Shown here: piece by piece, positions 45,012 to 54,285 of the stretch
Layout: each line of letters begins with the position of its first letter
Numbering within the stretch: position 1 is the stretch's first letter
Assembly (NCBI RefSeq): GCF_040729435.1
Contig: NZ_CP160398.1
Span: 744,001 to 808,000 of the forward strand
Length of the DNA stretch: 64,000 nucleotides
Reading direction: 5' to 3'
DNA from: Pseudomonas sp. HOU2
GTDB taxonomy: Bacteria > Pseudomonadota > Gammaproteobacteria > Pseudomonadales > Pseudomonadaceae
Program-made: the position numbers and the translations under genes
The notes under the pieces: model-generated
What the model was told of the DNA's origin: nothing
What the model saw: the letters and a program-made list of their open reading frames with translations, nothing else
The model's database searches: none

Positions 45012-46286
45012 ATGGCCGATCTCTCGATTGTCTTCGCCGGTATCAAAGCCCCCAATCCGTTCTGGCTGGCCTCCGCGCCGCCGACCGACAAGGCCTACAA
45101 CGTGGTCCGTGCCTTCGAGGCCGGCTGGGGTGGCGTGGTCTGGAAAACCCTCGGTGAGGACCCGGCAGCGGTCAACGTCTCGTCGCGCTACTCGGCGCAT
45201 TACGGCAACAACCGCGAAGTACTGGGCATCAACAACATCGAACTGATCACCGACCGCTCGCTGGAGATCAACCTGCGCGAAATCACCCAGGTGAAGAAGG
45301 ACTGGCCGGATCGTGCACTGATCGTTTCGCTGATGGTGCCGTGCGTTGAGGAATCGTGGAAACACATCCTGCCGCTGGTGGAAGCCACCGGTGCCGATGG
45401 CATCGAGCTGAATTTCGGTTGCCCGCACGGCATGCCCGAGCGCGGCATGGGCGCGGCGGTCGGTCAGGTGCCGGAGTACGTCGAGCAGGTCACTCGGTGG
45501 TGCAAGACCTATTGCTCGCTACCGGTGATCGTCAAGCTGACGCCGAACATCACCGACATCCGTGTCGCCGCCCGCGCGGCCCATCGCGGTGGCGCCGATG
45601 CGGTGTCGCTGATCAACACCATCAACTCGATCACCAGCGTCGATCTGGAACACATGGTCGCCCTGCCCACCGTCGGCAGCAAAAGCACCCACGGCGGTTA
45701 CTGCGGTTCGGCGGTCAAGCCGATTGCGCTGAACATGGTCGCCGAGATCGCCCGTGATCCGCAGACCCAGGGGCTGCCGATTTGCGGCATTGGCGGCATC
45801 GGCAGTTGGCGTGACGCTGCAGAGTTCATGGCGCTGGGCAGCGGCGCGGTGCAGGTGTGCACGGCGGCGATGCTCCACGGTTTCCGGATTGTCGAGGAGA
45901 TGAAGGACGGGCTGTCGCGCTGGATGGACAGCCAAGGCTACGCCAACATCGCCGAGTTTTCCGGGCGCGCGGTGGGCAATACCACGGACTGGAAGTACCT
46001 GGACATCAACTATCAGGTGATCGCCAAGATCGACCAGGACGCGTGCATCGGTTGCGGGCGCTGCCACATTGCTTGCGAAGACACTTCACACCAGGCGATC
46101 AGCAGCCTGAAGCAGGCCGACGGCACGCATAAATATGAAGTGATCGATGATGAGTGCGTGGGCTGCAATCTGTGCCAGATCACCTGCCCGGTGGCGGACT
46201 GTATCGAAATGGTGCCGATGGAGACGGGCAAGCCGTTTCTGGACTGGAATCATGATCCGAGGAATCCGTATCACGTTGCCGTCTAG
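45012..46286 (+). CDS. preA: dihydropyrimidine dehydrogenase (NAD) subunit PreA
   Basis: 424 residues. An FMN-binding dihydroorotate-dehydrogenase-like barrel comes first (NPFWLASAPPTDKAYNVVRA, ELNFGCPHGMPERGMG, KSTHGGYCGSAVKPIALN), then two C-terminal [4Fe-4S] motifs, CIGCGRCHIAC and CVGCNLCQITC. It holds the pyrimidine-reduction site. GTGGAGG precedes ATG 45012, which follows the preT stop without gap. The operon ends here and a MITE-like repeat follows. Confidence 0.95.
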   Translation: MADLSIVFAGIKAPNPFWLASAPPTDKAYNVVRAFEAGWGGVVWKTLGEDPAAVNVSSRYSAHYGNNREVLGINNIELITDRSLEINLREITQVKKDWPDRALIVSLMVPCVEESWKHILPLVEATGADGIELNFGCPHGMPERGMGAAVGQVPEYVEQVTRWCKTYCSLPVIVKLTPNITDIRVAARAAHRGGADAVSLINTINSITSVDLEHMVALPTVGSKSTHGGYCGSAVKPIALNMVAEIARDPQTQGLPICGIGGIGSWRDAAEFMALGSGAVQVCTAAMLHGFRIVEEMKDGLSRWMDSQGYANIAEFSGRAVGNTTDWKYLDINYQVIAKIDQDACIGCGRCHIACEDTSHQAISSLKQADGTHKYEVIDDECVGCNLCQITCPVADCIEMVPMETGKPFLDWNHDPRNPYHVAV

Positions 46287-46309
46287 ATTGCCTGCTGATC
46301 CAACAGCCC

Positions 46310-46551
46310 CCTCACCCTAGCCCTCTCCCCCTGGGAGAGGGAACCGACCGGGGGATATTGACGAACTGCACCGACGTGAAAGTCTTGCGTGAATCCATCA
46401 CCGAAACAGATAGAACTCCGCTGTGAATCCATAACCGAAGCTGCTAGAGCTGCGCTCTGAATCCATAATCGACCCGGTCTTTCAGGTCGATGTACCTCTA
46501 AATACACCTCGGTCGGCCCCCTCTCCCTCCGGGAGAGGGCTGGGGTGAGGG
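46310..46551. repeat. MITE-like element with long terminal inverted repeats (copy 2)
   Basis: Ends are CCCTCACCCTAGCCCTCTCC and GGAGAGGGCTGGGGTGAGGG. The core shares TCAGGTCGATGTA and CCTCGGTCGG with the copy at 210-386. It also has an internal direct repeat of 34 bp (46389-46422, 46423-46456, partial 46457-46474) beginning GTGAATCCAT. It separates the converging preA and TetR genes. Confidence 0.8.
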
Positions 46552-46563
46552 TCAGCTTTTGCT

Positions 46564-47184
46564 TCAGGGCTCCAACCCGATCCCGCGCAATATCACACTG
46601 GTCACCGTCTGCACCGCCCGCTCGAACTGCATGTCCGACAGCGGCTGATGCTCGTTCAGAATATTCACCTGATGATCGAAGTCGGCGTAATGCTGGGTCG
46701 AGGCCCAGATCATGTACAGCAGGCTCGACGGCTCCACCGGCAGAATCCGCTTGTCCTCGACCCACTGGCGGATCTTCGCTTCCTTCATTTTCGCCCAGTC
46801 GTACAGGCTGACATCCAGCGCCTCGCCTAACGTTGGCGCGCCGTGGATGATCTCGTTGGCCCAGACTTTCGAGCCGTGCGGCCGGCTGCGCGAGTGGTTC
46901 ATCTTGGCGCGGATGTAGCTGCTGAGCACCACCCGCGGGTCATCGAACATCTCGAAGCACAGCGCGTCCTGCTTCCACACTTCCAGCAGGTCGAACAGCA
47001 CTGCGCTGTACAGCTCGCTCTTGGTCGAAAAGTAGTAATGCAGGTTGGAACGCGGCAGTTGCACTTCGGCAGCGATGTCGGCCATGGCGGTGCCGCCGAA
47101 GCCTTTTTCGGCGAAGACTTTTTCCGCCGCCAGCAGGATTTTCTCGACGTTACTGCGGCGAATCTCGATCTTGTGATTGCCCAT
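46564..47184 (-). CDS. TetR-family regulator, RutR-like
   Basis: 206 residues. The TetR helix-turn-helix is at the N-terminus (ILLAAEKVFAEKGFGGTAMA, then LPRSNLHYYFSTKSELY). The C-terminal part (HGSKVWANEIIHGAPTLGEA and LLYMIWASTQHYADFDHQV) matches the RutR-type ligand domain, which in E. coli senses uracil/thymine. Placed at the end of the pyrimidine operon in the opposite direction, it is the likely local regulator. I did not find a RutR-like TTGACCA-N2-TGGTCAA operator near the pyrimidine genes. GGGAGCCCTC precedes ATG 47184. Confidence 0.88.
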   Translation of the reverse strand: MGNHKIEIRRSNVEKILLAAEKVFAEKGFGGTAMADIAAEVQLPRSNLHYYFSTKSELYSAVLFDLLEVWKQDALCFEMFDDPRVVLSSYIRAKMNHSRSRPHGSKVWANEIIHGAPTLGEALDVSLYDWAKMKEAKIRQWVEDKRILPVEPSSLLYMIWASTQHYADFDHQVNILNEHQPLSDMQFERAVQTVTSVILRGIGLEP

Positions 47185-47322
47185 GAGGGCTCCCTGACAA
47201 CAGCGTTGCCCAAGACTAGCATCCGCTCTGGGGCGCGGGCGACCATTGCAAACAAAACTTCGTATGAAGGTCGGCGCATGGCTAAACTGACTCTTCTTTG
47301 TCCTGCCTCAGAGGTATCCGCG

Positions 47323-47685
47323 ATGCTGTTCAAGAATGTCCTGACCACCACTGCCCTGCTCGCTTCGCTGTTCGCCGCATCTTCGGTTTTTGCCCACGCC
47401 CACCTGAAGAGTGCAACCCCGGCCGCCGACAGCACCGTCGCCACGCCGGCCGATCTGCGCCTGACCTTTTCTGAAGGCGTCGAAGCCAGTTTCACCAAAA
47501 TCAGCCTGACCCACGACGGCGCCCCGGTCGCGATCAAACCTTTGAGCACCGAAGGCGACAAGAAAACCCTGATCGTCACCCCGGCCGCACCTCTGAGTGC
47601 CGGTGAGTACAAGGTCGAATGGCACGCAGTGTCAGTTGACACACACAAGAGCGAAGGCGCCTACCAGTTCAAGGTTGGCCAGTAA
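47323..47685 (+). CDS. copC: CopC domain periplasmic copper-binding protein
   Basis: 120 residues with a Sec signal peptide ending SVFA|HAHLKS. The mature N-terminal His (HAHLKSATPAAD) is the copper ligand of CopC proteins, and EWHAVSVDTHKSEGAYQFKV at the end supplies the remaining His ligands and family signature. It carries copper in the periplasm and works with the inner-membrane CopD encoded 3 bp downstream. Confidence 0.92.
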   Translation: MLFKNVLTTTALLASLFAASSVFAHAHLKSATPAADSTVATPADLRLTFSEGVEASFTKISLTHDGAPVAIKPLSTEGDKKTLIVTPAAPLSAGEYKVEWHAVSVDTHKSEGAYQFKVGQ

Positions 47686-47688
47686 TTC

Positions 47689-48546
47689 ATGAGTGAAGCG
47701 CTGGTGCTGTGCCGCTTTGTGCATTTCAGCGCGGTGTTGATGCTGTTCGGGGCCTGGCTGTTTCGGCCGTTATTGCTCAAGACGCCGGTGCCGGCGCTGG
47801 ATCGGCATCTGGCAGGACTGGCGCGCTGGCTGACGGCGATTGCCTTGGTCAGCGGCATTACCTGGGCGCTGTTGATCACTGCAAGCATGGCCGGTTCGGC
47901 GGCGGCAGCGTTCGATCCGGACACGATTGGCGTGGTGCTGGGCAATACGTTTTTCGGTCAGGTCTGGCGTTGGCATCTGCTGATCAACGCGCTGTTGCTG
48001 GCGTTGCTGTTCACCCCGTGGCGCTCGAACCTGGCGTTGCGCCTGGGCCTGAGTGCGCTGCTCCTGGCGACCCTGGCGCCGGTGGGTCACGGCGCGATGC
48101 TCGATGGGCTCAGCGGGCAACTGCTGATTCTCAATCAGATCGTACATCTGACATGCGTGGCGGCGTGGCTCGGCGGGCTGTTGCTGCTGGTGTTGATCCT
48201 GCGTCAACCGAGTGAAGCGATGAGCCGGATCCTGCAACGCTTCAGCGGTGTCGGTTATGCGATCGTTGGCGGGCTGCTGATCACCGGGTTGATCAATGTG
48301 CGCGTATTGACCGGGCAATGGTGGCCGACGCCGCTGTTCAGCGGGTTTGCGTTGATCCTGCTGGTCAAGGCGTTGCTGGTGCTGGGGATGCTTGGCTTGG
48401 CGCTGTTCAACCGCTTGCGGATTGATGATTGCCAGCAGCGCATGGGCGCGCTCAAGCGCAGTGTGGTGCTGGAGTGGTTATTGGGGATGGGCGCTGTGGC
48501 GGCCGTTTCCCTGCTCGGTACCCTGCCGCCGATGATTGCTGCCTGA
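47689..48546 (+). CDS. copD: CopD copper import/resistance membrane protein
   Basis: 285 residues, about 8 membrane helices. The N-terminal LCRFVHFSAVLMLFGAW, central NQIVHLTCVAAWLGGLLLL and C-terminal resistance-D domain are typical of CopD. With CopC it moves copper across the inner membrane. The start is 3 bp after the copC stop, so the two form an operon. No copRS or copAB genes are next to it. Confidence 0.92.
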   Translation: MSEALVLCRFVHFSAVLMLFGAWLFRPLLLKTPVPALDRHLAGLARWLTAIALVSGITWALLITASMAGSAAAAFDPDTIGVVLGNTFFGQVWRWHLLINALLLALLFTPWRSNLALRLGLSALLLATLAPVGHGAMLDGLSGQLLILNQIVHLTCVAAWLGGLLLLVLILRQPSEAMSRILQRFSGVGYAIVGGLLITGLINVRVLTGQWWPTPLFSGFALILLVKALLVLGMLGLALFNRLRIDDCQQRMGALKRSVVLEWLLGMGAVAAVSLLGTLPPMIAA

Positions 48547-48549
48547 AGC

Positions 48550-48644
48550 CCCCTGTGGGAGCTGGCTTGCCAGCGATGGCGGTGTGTCAGGGACTGATAT
48601 TTCGGATGTACCGACGTCATCGCTGGCAAGCCAGCTCCCACAGG
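48550..48644. repeat. paired REP element, GTGGGAGCTGGC family
   Basis: CCCCTGTGGGAGCTGGCTTG and the mirror CAAGCCAGCTCCCACAGGG, between the converging copD and HlyD-family genes. Confidence 0.9.
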
Positions 48645-48656
48645 GTTTTGTGTTGC

Positions 48657-49799
48657 TCAATGCGGTTGTGTGTCACCCGCTGCGGTGTCGATGCTGACCA
48701 CCACCGACATCCCCGGGCGCAAGCGTTCCTCTTCCTGCTGCCCTTCATCAATGGTGATCCGCACCGGCACGCGCTGGGCGATTTTCACGAAGTTGCCGGT
48801 GGCGTTGTCGGCCTGCAACAGGGCGAATTCCGAGCCGGTGCCCGGCGAGATGTGCTGCACGTGTCCGGTGAATTTGCGGTGGTTCAGCGCATCGACAGTG
48901 AAGCGCACCGGTTGCCCGACCCGCACGTTGTCCATCTGGGTTTCCTTCATGTTGGCGATCACCCATTTCTGGTTCGGCACCAGCGCCATCAACTGTGCCC
49001 CGGAGTTGACGTAGGCGCCCAGGCGCACGCCGATCTGCCCGAGCTGGCCGTCACGCGGGGCGACGATGCGGGTGTTCGACAAGTCGATCCGCGCCAGTTG
49101 CACCGCCGCTTCCGCGCTGGCCACCGCGGCTTCCAGCGAACCGCGATTGACGATCACCGTTTGCAGATCCTGCCGGGCGATTTCCAGATTGGCCTTGGCC
49201 TGCGCCACTGCTGCAATGCTCTGTGCATTGGCCGCGAGCGCTACGTCCATCTCGCGCTTCGACACCGAGCCGTCACTTACCAGCTCCTTGTTACGCCGCA
49301 GATCCGCCTCGCTTTTGCGCAACTGCGCTTCGCTGTCGGCCACCACGGCCTGACGCAACTTGATCGTTGCCTCGGCGCTGTTGCGTTGCTGCACCACGTT
49401 GGCCAGCGCAGCCTTCTGCACCGCCAGTTGTGCCAGCGACTGATCGAGGCGCTGCTGATAAATCCGGTCATCCAGTCGCACCAGCAGGTCGCCGGCCTTC
49501 ACGTACTGGAAGTCCTGCACCGGCACTTCGAACACGTAACCGCTGAGCTGCGGGCCGATGATCGTCACCTGACCGCGCACCAGGGCGTTTTCAGTGGTTT
49601 CGACCGCACTGCTGAACGGCGGCAACTGCCAGGCGTAGAGCACGATCAGCACGCCGACGATGGCAATCGCGGCAAAGCCCAGTGACGAGATGATCCGCAC
49701 CCGCAACGAGCGCGGCTCGGTGTTCGGCGAGGACGGCGGTGCCACGCCTTCCGGGGTGGCGGCGATGGCATTGGTGGTTGTGGTGGTCGGTTCGGTCAT
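48657..49799 (-). CDS. HlyD/EmrA-type membrane fusion protein
   Basis: 380 residues. One N-terminal membrane anchor (about 36-56), biotinyl-lipoyl half-domains (ENALVRGQVTIIGPQLSGYV and NTRIVAPRDGQLGQIGVRLG) flanking a long coiled-coil hairpin (about 110-225), and a beta-barrel region. It bridges the DHA2 transporter encoded upstream to an outer-membrane channel. The start overlaps that gene's stop by ATGA. No TolC-like gene follows. Confidence 0.93.
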   Translation of the reverse strand: MTEPTTTTTNAIAATPEGVAPPSSPNTEPRSLRVRIISSLGFAAIAIVGVLIVLYAWQLPPFSSAVETTENALVRGQVTIIGPQLSGYVFEVPVQDFQYVKAGDLLVRLDDRIYQQRLDQSLAQLAVQKAALANVVQQRNSAEATIKLRQAVVADSEAQLRKSEADLRRNKELVSDGSVSKREMDVALAANAQSIAAVAQAKANLEIARQDLQTVIVNRGSLEAAVASAEAAVQLARIDLSNTRIVAPRDGQLGQIGVRLGAYVNSGAQLMALVPNQKWVIANMKETQMDNVRVGQPVRFTVDALNHRKFTGHVQHISPGTGSEFALLQADNATGNFVKIAQRVPVRITIDEGQQEEERLRPGMSVVVSIDTAAGDTQPH

Positions 49800-51451
49800 G
49801 AATGGGAGGCACCGCTAGGAGGTACGGAAGGCGCTGGGTCGACGGCTTTGGTGGTACTCATCAGCCACAGCGCACGAATGGACAGCCAGATCATGGTCAG
49901 CACCGCAATCACGGCGATCAGCATGAATACATCGTTATAGGCCAGCACGTTGGCTTCGCGAGTCGCCGCGTTGGACAGGCTGCGAATCCCGGCCAGATTG
50001 CGCAGGCTCGGATCGGCCAGCAAGGATCCGTAAGCCGACCCGCCGCTCTGCACACGGGCAGCCACCAACGGATCGGACAGCGCAAGGTGTTCGACCAGAT
50101 GACTGGAATGAAATTTCTCGCGCACGATCTGGAAAGTGCCCAACAACGCCGCGCCGAGCAAGCCGCCGAGGTTGTTGCAGATCCCGAACAACACCGAAAA
50201 ACTCACCAGATTGCGTGGGTTGGTCAGCACGTTGCGGGTGCCGAACACCATGGTCGGGCCGAGGAAAAACGTGCTGCCGAAGGCCAGCAGAAACTGGCTG
50301 AAATACAGGTTTTGCGGGCGGGTCAGGTTGTTGGAAAAACTGTCCATCACGGAACCGGTGGCCATCAGCGCCAGCGAGATGATCAGCGGCATCAGCAGGT
50401 GCTTGGGATCGATGGTCAGGGCGCTGGTTGCCAGCCCGGCGACGCTGCCGATCAGCATCACCACGTACAGGCTGTGCAGCTGCTCGTAGCCCATGTTGAG
50501 GTTCTGCATGAAACCGACGGCGCCTGTGGATTGCTCCGAAGTGACCATGCGGATCAGGGTCACCGCCAGCGCCAGACGGATCATCGTGCCGCTGCCGAGC
50601 CAACGGGTCATCAGCATCGGGTTGCTGCGATTGTGCTCGATCGCCAGGCCGGCGAGGATCAACGCAATCGAGGCGGCCAGCGCATAGCCGATCCAGTTCG
50701 CCTCCAGCCACCAGTCGATGCGCCCCAGCGACAACACCGCGCAGAGCAGCGCCACGCCGCTGGCGAGGATGGCGAAGGTGAGAAAGTCCAGCGGTTCGAA
50801 GGTTTTGAAACGGTCACCGGGCGGCAACTTGAGCATCAAAACGCAGCCCAGCGACAGCAAGGCCATGCCCAGTTCGAACAGGTACAAACCGCGCCATTCG
50901 GCAATCTGCAGCAAGTCTTCGGAAAACAGTCGCGCCAGCGGCAGGGCCAGTTGCGAGGCGCCCAGACCCAGCACCAGCGCCTTCAACCGCCACTTGGCCG
51001 GAAATGCCTGGATCATGTAATACAGGCCCAACGAACTCAGCGCCGCGCCCACCATGCCGTGCGCCGCCCGCACCGCGATGGCCGAGTTCAGGTCGTTGAC
51101 GAACAGATGACCGAAGGTCACCAGCGCATACAGCACCAGAAACACCTCGGTGAAGGCGCGCAGGCCGAACTGCTGGCGAAACTTCACCAGCAGCAAGTTC
51201 ATCGACACGTTGGTCATCACGTAGGCGGCCGGCAGCCAAGCCATCTCCGCCGTGGTCGCGCCGAGCGCGCCTTGCAGATAAGGCAGGTTGGCGACCACCA
51301 GCGAGTTACCCAGACCGCCGGTCACCGCCACCAGCAGCCCGACCAGCGCATAGGCCAGCCGCTTGCGGTTGGAGTGCAGCGGCGTCGAGGGGGAACCGGG
51401 CAGACTGGGCTTCTCGTGCGGCTGCCAGTTGCGCGGGGCGTATCGATCCAT
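49796..51451 (-). CDS. DHA2-type MFS drug efflux transporter (EmrB-like)
   Basis: 551 residues with about 14 membrane helices; LPYLQGALGATTAEMAWLPAAYVMTNV is the DHA2 motif region of helices 1-2. It exports toxic compounds across the inner membrane, coupled with the HlyD protein. ATG 51451 (MDRYAPRNWQ) is chosen because the upstream frame to 51559 is repeat-derived (SRAGSLLQG). The first cytoplasmic stretch of about 40 residues is longer than in E. coli EmrB. Substrate unknown; no adjacent regulator. Confidence 0.9.
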   Translation of the reverse strand: MDRYAPRNWQPHEKPSLPGSPSTPLHSNRKRLAYALVGLLVAVTGGLGNSLVVANLPYLQGALGATTAEMAWLPAAYVMTNVSMNLLLVKFRQQFGLRAFTEVFLVLYALVTFGHLFVNDLNSAIAVRAAHGMVGAALSSLGLYYMIQAFPAKWRLKALVLGLGASQLALPLARLFSEDLLQIAEWRGLYLFELGMALLSLGCVLMLKLPPGDRFKTFEPLDFLTFAILASGVALLCAVLSLGRIDWWLEANWIGYALAASIALILAGLAIEHNRSNPMLMTRWLGSGTMIRLALAVTLIRMVTSEQSTGAVGFMQNLNMGYEQLHSLYVVMLIGSVAGLATSALTIDPKHLLMPLIISLALMATGSVMDSFSNNLTRPQNLYFSQFLLAFGSTFFLGPTMVFGTRNVLTNPRNLVSFSVLFGICNNLGGLLGAALLGTFQIVREKFHSSHLVEHLALSDPLVAARVQSGGSAYGSLLADPSLRNLAGIRSLSNAATREANVLAYNDVFMLIAVIAVLTMIWLSIRALWLMSTTKAVDPAPSVPPSGASHS

Positions 51452-51507
51452 TGAGAGGCCTTGTCTGGGGATGTCTGAGTTTGCCGCAATCAACGACAAA
51501 ACACACA

Positions 51508-51606
51508 TCCCCTGTAGGAGTGAGCCTGCTCGCGATAGCGCAGTGTCAGTCAGCATCAATGTTGAATACTAAACCGCTATCGCGAGCAGGCTCACTCCTA
51601 CAGGGG
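51508..51606. repeat. paired REP element, CTGTAGGAGTGAGCCTGCTCGC family
   Basis: CCTGTAGGAGTGAGCCTGCT and mirror AGCAGGCTCACTCCTACAGG; a hybrid between the CTGTAGGAG and GAGCCTGCTCGC families. Confidence 0.9.
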
Positions 51607-51631
51607 CAAATGTTGGGCGGGTTTTTTTGTA

Positions 51632-52432
51632 TCAGGCGCGCAGCAACATGTAAGCCGCGACCACCAGACATACGCTGGCAAACCCCACCTGCAACGCCCG
51701 CGCCGGCACCCGCGCGCATAATTTGCGGCCGATGATCATGCCGACGATGCTAGCGACGATAAACGCCGCGCCAAGGCTGTCGATGCGCACCCCGGCATGG
51801 AACGCGCCGATCACGCCAATCGCCGAAATCAGGCTGATGACCATCAACGACGTCGCAACGATGCCGCGCATCTGCACATCGGTCAGTTGCTTGAACGCCG
51901 GGACGATGAGGAAGCCACCGCCGACACCGAGCAAGCCCGAAACCACGCCGGTCACCGCACCCAGCGCCGCCAGGGTCGCGGTGCATTTGGCGGTCCAGTC
52001 GAAACGCCCGGTCTCTTCATTAAGCATGCAGTTCTTCTGCCCCCAACTCGCGTGGCCGTGATCGCTCGGTCCCGTTTGCGCACGCTCACGGCGCAACATG
52101 CGCCAGGCCACCATGACCATCAGCAGGCTGAAGAGGATCATCAGGATCTTCTCCGGCAACTGATGCGCAAAATAGATGCCCAGCGGCGAAAACACCGCAC
52201 CGAGAGCCGCAATCAACAGCGCCGCGCGATAGCGCACCAGGCCATGACGCAAACCGTCGATGGCACCGACTGCCGCCGCACTGCCGACGGCGAACAACGC
52301 CACCGGTGCGGCCTGGGTCATGCTCCAGCCGAGGCCCAGCACCAGCGCCGGCACCGCGAGAATCCCGCCGCCCGCGCCGGTCAACCCGAGAATCAACCCC
52401 ATCACTACGCCAAACAGACTTGCCAGCAACAT
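51632..52432 (-). CDS. TauE/SafE-family sulfite/anion exporter
   Basis: 266 residues, about 8 membrane helices in two repeated halves (LILGLTGAGGGILAVPALVL and VVSGLLGVGGGFLIVPAFKQ), the duplicated G-rich motif of the TSUP family. Members export sulfite, sulfonates or thiosulfate. It starts 10 bp after the SQR gene in the same operon, which supports a sulfur-oxyanion substrate such as sulfite formed by persulfide oxidation. Confidence 0.92.
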   Translation of the reverse strand: MLLASLFGVVMGLILGLTGAGGGILAVPALVLGLGWSMTQAAPVALFAVGSAAAVGAIDGLRHGLVRYRAALLIAALGAVFSPLGIYFAHQLPEKILMILFSLLMVMVAWRMLRRERAQTGPSDHGHASWGQKNCMLNEETGRFDWTAKCTATLAALGAVTGVVSGLLGVGGGFLIVPAFKQLTDVQMRGIVATSLMVISLISAIGVIGAFHAGVRIDSLGAAFIVASIVGMIIGRKLCARVPARALQVGFASVCLVVAAYMLLRA

Positions 52433-52441
52433 AGGGAGTTC

Positions 52442-53686
52442 TCAGTCGACTTTGGACAAACCGGTCAGCCACTCGCGGCCCTTGAGCATGCCGTTCCAGT
52501 AGAACCACGGCAGCAGCGTCGCCTTGAGGAACCATGCCGAGCGGCGCGGCACGGTCGCATCGAGGGCGAAGGTCGGCAGCAACTTCCCGCCGTAGCCGAA
52601 CTCGGCGAGGATCACCTTGCCCTTCTCCACCGTCAGCGGGCACGAACCGTAGCCGTCGTATTTCAGTGGCAACGGCTGCTGCTTGCGCAGGGCCAGCAGG
52701 TTTTCCGCGACCACCACAACCTGCTTGCGCACGGCGGCAGCGGTTTTCGCATTGCTGGTGCCGCAGATATCACCGAGGCCGAACACCTCGGGGTAACGCA
52801 GATGCTGCAGGCTGTGCGGATTGACTTCGCACCAGCCGGCGGCGTCGGCCAGCGGGCTTTGGGCGATGAAATCCGGCGCGACTTGCGGCGGCACCACGTG
52901 CAGCAGATCGAAATTTTTTGCCTGCGTGGTGACGTTGCCGTCAGCGTCCTTGACCTCGAACCACGCGGTTTTCGCCGGGCCGTCGACCTTGACCAGATTG
53001 CTGTTGAAGGCCAGGTGCGCGTTGTATTTCTCGATGTACTTCATCAGCGGCGGGACGAACGTCGCCACGCCGAACAGCGCCGCGCCGGCCAGATTGAATT
53101 CGACGTTGATGTTGTTCAGCACGCCGGATTTGCGCCAGTGGTCGCACGACAGGTACAACGCCTTCTGCGGCGCCCCGGCGCATTTGATCGGCATCGCCGG
53201 CTGGGTGAACAGCGCCTTGCCGCCGCGCAGTTTCTGCACCTGATCCCAGGTGTACTGCGCATGCTGATAGCTGTAGTTGGAGGTCACGCCGTGCTGGCCG
53301 AGGCTTTCCTGCAGGCCTTCGATCTTCTCCCAGGCCAGCCGCAGGCCGGGGCAGACGATCAGGTTCTGGTAAGTGACGGTGCGTTGATCGTTGAGGGTGA
53401 GTTGACGCGTGTCGGGATCAATCGCGGTGACTGCCGCCTGAATCCAGGTGGCCTGACGCGGCATCACCTTGTTCATCGGCCTTGCGGTGTCCTTGACGTC
53501 GAAGGTGCCACCGCCGACCAGCGTCCACGCCGGTTGGTAGTAATGCTGGGCGCTCGGCTCGATCACGGTGATGTTCAGCGTGGGATCACGCTTGAGCAGA
53601 CTGGCGACGAAGCCGATGCCGGCGCTGCCGCCGCCGATGACCACGATGTCTGCACTGATGGATGGGCCCCAGTGTTGATCGTTCAT
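52442..53686 (-). CDS. sqr: sulfide:quinone oxidoreductase, type II
   Basis: 414 residues. FAD-binding DIVVIGGGSAGIG at the N-terminus and VFGLGDICGTSNAKTAAAVR near the end are the flavoprotein motifs. PIKCAGAPQKALYL contains Cys169 and YDGYGSCPL contains Cys349, the redox pair of type II (mitochondrial SQOR-like) enzymes. It oxidises sulfide to persulfide at the inner membrane and reduces quinone. AAGGAACAAGCA precedes ATG 53686; the frame open to 53890 runs through REP sequence. Lies between the BigR-type regulator and the TauE exporter. Confidence 0.9.
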   Translation of the reverse strand: MNDQHWGPSISADIVVIGGGSAGIGFVASLLKRDPTLNITVIEPSAQHYYQPAWTLVGGGTFDVKDTARPMNKVMPRQATWIQAAVTAIDPDTRQLTLNDQRTVTYQNLIVCPGLRLAWEKIEGLQESLGQHGVTSNYSYQHAQYTWDQVQKLRGGKALFTQPAMPIKCAGAPQKALYLSCDHWRKSGVLNNINVEFNLAGAALFGVATFVPPLMKYIEKYNAHLAFNSNLVKVDGPAKTAWFEVKDADGNVTTQAKNFDLLHVVPPQVAPDFIAQSPLADAAGWCEVNPHSLQHLRYPEVFGLGDICGTSNAKTAAAVRKQVVVVAENLLALRKQQPLPLKYDGYGSCPLTVEKGKVILAEFGYGGKLLPTFALDATVPRRSAWFLKATLLPWFYWNGMLKGREWLTGLSKVD

Positions 53687-53736
53687 TGCTTGTTCCTTAT
53701 TGCTGACGCAAGGATTTCTTGGCCTTTGCACAAAAC

Positions 53737-53830
53737 CGTGTGGGAGCTGGCTTGCCAGCGATAGCGGAGTTTCAGTCGCCATCAATGTTGGCTGACACGC
53801 CCTCATCGCTGGCAAGCCAGCTCCCACAGG
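53737..53830. repeat. paired REP element, GTGGGAGCTGGC family
   Basis: GTGTGGGAGCTGGCTTGCCA and the mirror TGGCAAGCCAGCTCCCACAG, between the regulator and sqr genes of one transcription direction. Confidence 0.9.
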
Positions 53831-53853
53831 GTAAGTGATGTATTGGCTGACAT

Positions 53854-54195
53854 TTATGGGTGACCCCAGCTCTTGAGCACCGCCCCGCAATACAACCCGG
53901 AGAGGGTCTTCATCACCTGAATCACTTCAGGGCTGGCCAGTCCGTAGAAGATGTATTTGCCTTCGCGGCGGGTCGCCACCAGCCCTTCATCACGCAGGAT
54001 GCCCAGTTGCTGGGACAGGGTCGGCTGGCGCACGCCGGTCATTTTTTCCAGCTCGCCGACGTTGCGCTCGCCCTGGGTCAACTGGCACAGGATCAACAGA
54101 CGATCCTCGTTGGCCAGCGCCTTGAGCAGCGCGCAGGCCTTGGAGGCGGACGCCCGCAACTGGGCGACTTCACATTCGGTCAGACTGGATTGCAT
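53854..54195 (-). CDS. bigR: ArsR-family persulfide-sensing repressor (BigR/SqrR-like)
   Basis: 113 residues from ATG 54195 (a GTG at 54201 would add two). Winged helix TGVRQPTLSQQLGILRDEGLV and wing RREGKYIFYGL. Two cysteines, Cys37 in LLILCQLTQGE and Cys103 in GLYCGAV, are 66 residues apart, the same separation as the redox pair of BigR/SqrR, which forms a polysulfide link with persulfides. No ArsR metal-site ELCVCDL motif is present. It diverges from the persulfide dioxygenase gene and lies upstream of sqr and the exporter gene. Confidence 0.88.
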   Translation of the reverse strand: MQSSLTECEVAQLRASASKACALLKALANEDRLLILCQLTQGERNVGELEKMTGVRQPTLSQQLGILRDEGLVATRREGKYIFYGLASPEVIQVMKTLSGLYCGAVLKSWGHP

Positions 54196-54228
54196 TTGCA
54201 CGATGCCTTCAACGTCACTTAAGCTGTG

Positions 54229-54239
54229 AACATTATGTT
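54229..54239. promoter_or_regulatory. possible BigR operator
   Basis: AACATTATGTT is an 11-bp palindrome in the 84-90 bp region between the divergent regulator and dioxygenase genes. AT-rich palindromes of this kind are bound by BigR-type repressors. Tentative. Confidence 0.35.
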
Positions 54240-54285
54240 TTTAGATAAAGTGTTGCAACCCATTTCCCCGTTCAGGTTGGTGTCC